A stretch of DNA of 22,755 nucleotides from Azolla pinnata (taxonomy: Eukaryota > Streptophyta > Polypodiopsida > Salviniales > Salviniaceae). Numbering within the stretch: the stretch's first letter is position 1; every line of letters starts with the position of its first letter. This document shows, piece by piece, positions 19,608 to 22,755 of the stretch. Under the pieces are notes generated by a model that was not told the origin of the DNA, ran no database searches, and saw nothing but the letters and a program-made list of their open reading frames with translations. Location of the stretch: contig JBBBWG010009546.1 in the NCBI GenBank assembly GCA_037176905.1, forward strand, positions 1 to 22,755, given 5' to 3'. A program made the position numbers and the translations under genes.

Positions 19608-19995
19608 ATCAACAAAGAATATGTATGGGCTGCGACAGAAGACGAAGAAGATGAAAGAAGAGCTCTCTCCTGATCCAGCACCAACAATCTGAATCTCAAT
19701 CTGAATCTCAATCCCAGGGGGGTATTATTGCTGCGGTTCTCGATCGATTCCTATCTTATCCCTGTGCTTTCGTAGCAATCACATTATTGGCAGAGATTTT
19801 GCACCATAGCTAGAGGAATCAGCCGGCATTTGCAAACGCTGTTTGCAGCTCCCATGGCCATGGAATTTTTGCCTTCAACATGTTGAGCAATCTCTTCTTC
19901 TGCTTCTTCCGCTGCTTGTCTCAATACCCATTCAATTGCAACCGGGGGCAACATGTTATTGCCATCCTTGCTTCGGTCAAGATCGTATCATTTCC

Positions 19996-22119
19996 TCAGT
20001 ATTCGATCCCATAGCACCATCGTATCATTTCCTCTTCTTCTTCTTCTTCAGCACCATCATCATCAGCATCTTCTTCTTTTTCTTCTTCTTCTTCTTCTTC
20101 TTCTTCTTCTTCTTCTTCTTCTTCTTCTTCTTCTTGGCCATGAGCAATTGATCCTACAGTCAACTCCGAAGCGCTAGTACCACCATTGCTGCAGGCATTA
20201 CCACTTTCTTCATGGAATTGCAATGTTCCTTCATCTTCTTCTTCTTCTTCTTCCTCCTCCTCTTCTTCTTCCTCCTCCTCTTCTTCTTCCTCTTCTTCTT
20301 CTTCGTTGGATAACTGGTTGATGCCATCATTGAGGAATACAAAGGAGACCTGCACTCTAAGGCCATCGCCAGATACCAATTCGAGAACGGTCTGCATATC
20401 CTCGTCGCGAGGATGATCTCGCGCATCTACATCGGTCACGCTCTGATCTTCCCTCCCGAAAACCTGCTCAGATTCATCAATGCCTTCTTCATCACCATCT
20501 TCTGAGGTAGAAGACAAAGACGAAGAAGAAGAAGGAATCGCAGATAAGGTCGAAGACGGAGAAGACATATGGACATCCTGCCGGCATAAGGGGCAAGAGC
20601 TATGGAGCTTCAGCCATGGAAGTATGCACTGCGAGTGGAAGAAATGCTTGCAAGGCATCTCCTTCACCTCATGCCCATCTTTGAATTCATCTCTGCAGAT
20701 TACGCAGCAAACCGCCTCCGCAGAATCATCACCATCACCATCACCATCATCATCAACACCGCAATCGTCATGTCCCTTAACTCCATCGCTGCTGCTGTTA
20801 GCAAGCTTGTCATCAACCATATCGATCGAACCTCCTCCTCCTCCTCCTCCTCCTCCTCTTTTAGTGCTGAATCTGTAGGTATGGAGAGCATCGATGGAAG
20901 CTTTGGAAGCAGGCCGGGATCCCGAATGCAGAGATCTGCCATCGTGAAGAGCATTCGACTGTTGCTGCACCATGAAGAGCTCAAGGGCAGAGCCGAGGAT
21001 CGCGAGATGCCTCACCAGATCATCGTAAGTATAGTGCTCAGACACAGTTAGGTTAACCTGCTCAGAGATCCCCGTCTGTTCGTCGATGATTCGAGCTCCC
21101 AATCTCGTTCTCCTTCCATTCCTGATACCGAAGAGGCCAGCTATGGCAGATCCATCCGATGATCTTTCTGCAGAATGCGACGATCTTTCTGCAGAATCCG
21201 ACGATCTTTCCGCAGAATCCGACGACCTTTCCGCAGAATCCGACGATCTTTCCGCAGAATCCGACGATCTTTCCGCAGAATCCGACGATCTTTCCGCAGA
21301 ATCCGACGATCTTTCCGCAGAATCCGACGATCTTTCCACAGAATCCTCCTCCTCCTCCTCGTCTTCCCCATGCGATCCTTGGTTGAAGTACAGCATCAAG
21401 AGCTCCTCGACTATGGCGTGGATGCTGCTGTTCCGAGAATCGATCACATAATCAACAGTATCTTCATCGTAGTAGTAGTCTTCTGCTTCTGCATCTGCTT
21501 CTTCTTCTGCTCCTTCTTCTCCTTCTCCTTCTCCTTCTCCTTCTCCTTCTCCTTCTCCTTCTTCTTCTTCTCCTTCTTCTTCTTCTTCTTCTGCTGATCC
21601 TGATCCTCTCTCGGTTTCATCTTCATGTTCTTCTTGTCCTTCTGTTTCTGGTTCTTGTTCTCCGCGTTCTCCTTCTCCGTCTGCTTGCTCATCTGATTCT
21701 TGTTCTTGCCCTACTTCTTCTTCTTCTTCATCATCCTTCACTTCATCTTCTGCTTCTGCATCTTCCCTTTCTTCTGCGACCGAGTTGCTGACAGAAGGAT
21801 TGCGGACCTCTGCACGACGCCTCAGGCGACCATCTGCAAAGACGAAGTCGTAAAAGGAAGAAACTAACCGATTCAACGGGCGCATCCAGGAGGAGGAGGA
21901 GGAGGAGGAAGCAGCAGCAGCAGCAGAAGAAGAAGAAGAAGAAGAAGAAGACGCGTCGTGGGCCAACGCAGAGCGGGGCACGGCGAGTGGATGAAGGAAG
22001 CCATGGAAGCTGTGCGGGCACGGATCCAGAGCTACGCCATCGCCAGAAGCAGAGGCGGCGCCTGCAGCAGCATCGGGCGCAGCAGAGAGAAGAACCACGG
22101 GATCCTCCGGTTCTGCCAT
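19996..22119 (-). CDS. RING-H2 (C3H2C3) E3 ubiquitin ligase with acidic repeat regions, 707 residues
   Basis: RING-H2 proteins bind E2 enzymes and direct ubiquitin to substrates. The RING lies at residues 471-513: CVIC, then MPCKHFFHSQC, then WLKLHSSCPLC, giving all eight zinc ligands and the conserved Pro-Trp of ILPW. The rest is mostly low complexity: Ser/Ala runs (57-79), a Glu-rich region with an (EG)n run (about 125-245), nine SAERSSD heptads (258-320), a Gly run (about 415), and two Glu runs near the C-terminus (604-629 and 660-700). No membrane segment. It is a single open exon. The ATG at 22119 sits in good context (GCCATGG) and is the first in-frame Met after the TAA at 22377-22375. 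Yet the 85 codons upstream are open and read NPWLLA just before it, as in ORF B. Substrate unknown. Confidence 0.85.
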   Translation of the reverse strand: MAEPEDPVVLLSAAPDAAAGAASASGDGVALDPCPHSFHGFLHPLAVPRSALAHDASSSSSSSSSAAAAASSSSSSSWMRPLNRLVSSFYDFVFADGRLRRRAEVRNPSVSNSVAEEREDAEAEDEVKDDEEEEEVGQEQESDEQADGEGERGEQEPETEGQEEHEDETERGSGSAEEEEEEGEEEEGEGEGEGEGEGEGEEGAEEEADAEAEDYYYDEDTVDYVIDSRNSSIHAIVEELLMLYFNQGSHGEDEEEEEDSVERSSDSAERSSDSAERSSDSAERSSDSAERSSDSAERSSDSAERSSDSAERSSHSAERSSDGSAIAGLFGIRNGRRTRLGARIIDEQTGISEQVNLTVSEHYTYDDLVRHLAILGSALELFMVQQQSNALHDGRSLHSGSRPASKASIDALHTYRFSTKRGGGGGGGGGSIDMVDDKLANSSSDGVKGHDDCGVDDDGDGDGDDSAEAVCCVICRDEFKDGHEVKEMPCKHFFHSQCILPWLKLHSSCPLCRQDVHMSSPSSTLSAIPSSSSSLSSTSEDGDEEGIDESEQVFGREDQSVTDVDARDHPRDEDMQTVLELVSGDGLRVQVSFVFLNDGINQLSNEEEEEEEEEEEEEEEEEEEEEEEDEGTLQFHEESGNACSNGGTSASELTVGSIAHGQEEEEEEEEEEEEEEEEEEKEEDADDDGAEEEEEEEMIRWCYGIEY
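21161..21346 (-). repeat. 21-bp coding minisatellite, nine SAERSSD heptads
   Basis: Nine tandem 21-bp units in the RING gene; the outer units carry the changes (SVERSSD first, SAERSSH eighth) and the middle ones are nearly identical. Period divisible by three keeps the frame. Ser-rich and charged, so a candidate phosphorylation or spacer region. Confidence 0.95.
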
Positions 22120-22462
22120 GGCCAGAAGCCACGGATTATCTTCAATTCCTCCTCCTCCTCCTCCTCCTCCTCCTCCTCCCCCTTCTTCTTCTTCTTCTGC
22201 TGCTGCTGTTTCTTCTTCTTTGCTTCTTCTTTTCTTCTTCTTCTTTGCTTCTTCTTCTTCTTCTTCTTCTTCTTCTTCTTCTTCCGCTCCTCCTGCTGCT
22301 GCTGCGCTTCTTCTTTGCCTTCGGGAGTGGCTATGGCGAGCTCGGATGATGGGCGAAAAGCTACAGACAGGTGCTTATTTCCTGCAAGCGATGAGAGCGG
22401 GCAAATTGCTGGAAGCTATGGCGGCGGAAGAGGAGGTCGATATGAACAAGCAGGTCAGACGC

Positions 22463-22493
<31 letters not shown>

Positions 22494-22678
22494 AGCTTGA
22501 TGGCGATGGCGATGGCGATGAAAACAGGGGAAGAAAACAGGGATTTCGAAGCTATGGACGGCCAAGTCAGAAGAAGAAGGAAGAAGGAAGAAGAAGAAGA
22601 AGAAGAAGAAGAAACGCGTTTTTTCTCTTATTTTTTTCCTGAAAATATTCTCCCTTCTTTGCGTTTCTAAGTTAGATT
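22120..22678 (-). promoter_or_regulatory. 5' region of the RING gene, same order of tracts as modules A and B
   Basis: Reading on the minus strand from the array: a short unique stretch, (CTT)n (22617-22572), CCATCG units (22519-22500), (CT)n (22495-22464), GCGTCTGACCTG, TTCATATCGACC, TCGCCCATCA (22356-22347), a GAA/GCA tract, (GGA)n (22180-22147), then AATCCGTGG..TCTGGC(C/T)ATG. Modules A and B have the same order, with CGCTTATATAGATC in place of the degenerate TTCATATCGACC. Core promoter and leader are therefore expected here, but no start site can be fixed. Confidence 0.6.
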
Positions 22679-22755
22679 CCCTAACCCTAACCCTAACCCT
22701 AACCCTAACCCTAACCCTAACCCTAACCCTAACCCTAACCCTAACCCTAACCCTA
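22679..22755 (-). repeat. Telomere-type (CCCTAA)n array, TTAGGG on the minus strand
   Basis: About 12.8 uninterrupted CCCTAA units running off the right edge. A chromosome end at the right would read TTAGGG on plus, so this is not in terminal orientation. Relative to the RING gene it is G-rich on the coding strand and upstream of the CTT tract, exactly where modules A and B carry their degenerate TTTTAGGG arrays. An interstitial array or an assembly join are both possible. Confidence 0.9.

Noticed and set aside
22679..22755. True chromosome end
   Set aside because: The strand orientation is opposite to that of a right-hand telomere.

Overview
This window looks like nuclear DNA of a flowering plant. 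It carries three recognisable plant genes: an intron-rich subtilisin-like protease, a cytosolic-type NAD-dependent glycerol-3-phosphate dehydrogenase, and a RING-H2 ubiquitin ligase. GT-AG introns in the first two restore reading frame exactly. The very GC-rich third positions of the subtilase exons would suit a monocot, but that is weak evidence. The edge array is hexameric (TTAGGG on the minus strand), a telomere type known in Asparagales; most plants use TTTAGGG. The array does not have the orientation of a terminal telomere, so I do not name an order.

Layout, left to right. 2-4579 (+): 3' part of a subtilase, six exons, 659 residues visible, with a roughly 160-residue Asn/Asp/Lys/Ile repeat inside the C-terminal Fn3-like domain. 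Introns 1, 4 and 5 are each filled by a different repeat. 4580-5592: convergent intergenic DNA. 5593-8606 (-): complete five-exon GPDH (474 residues), with a 40-bp satellite in intron 1, a duplicated splice acceptor in the 5' leader, and a 750-bp ATGG/ATGC minisatellite just upstream. 10176-11700: no recognised gene. 11700-13460 and 15090-17840: two diverged copies (modules A and B) of one duplicated segment. Between them lies a Ty3/gypsy integrase fragment sandwiched between direct repeats. 17785-19335: two degenerate tandem repeats. 19996-22119 (-): RING-H2 gene. 22120-22755: its 5' region and the CCCTAA array.

The most unusual feature is that modules A, B and the RING gene (module C) share one 5' architecture when read in the direction of transcription: telomere-like TTAGGG repeats, then a CTT tract, then a CCATCG/CCGTCG tract, then a conserved leader (with a TATA-like box in A and B), then a purine-rich segment opening an acidic, low-complexity protein. 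B and C also share a block around the start codon that reads NPW(S/L)LAM in the same frame. I infer a small local gene family in which C has a RING domain while A and B are short acidic relatives, A probably decayed. W-box-like TTGAC clusters precede A and B. Telomere-like motifs are known plant promoter elements (telo boxes), so these arrays may be regulatory; that is a hypothesis.

Much of the remaining DNA is simple or tandem repeat, and many open frames across it are by-products of repeat periodicity.
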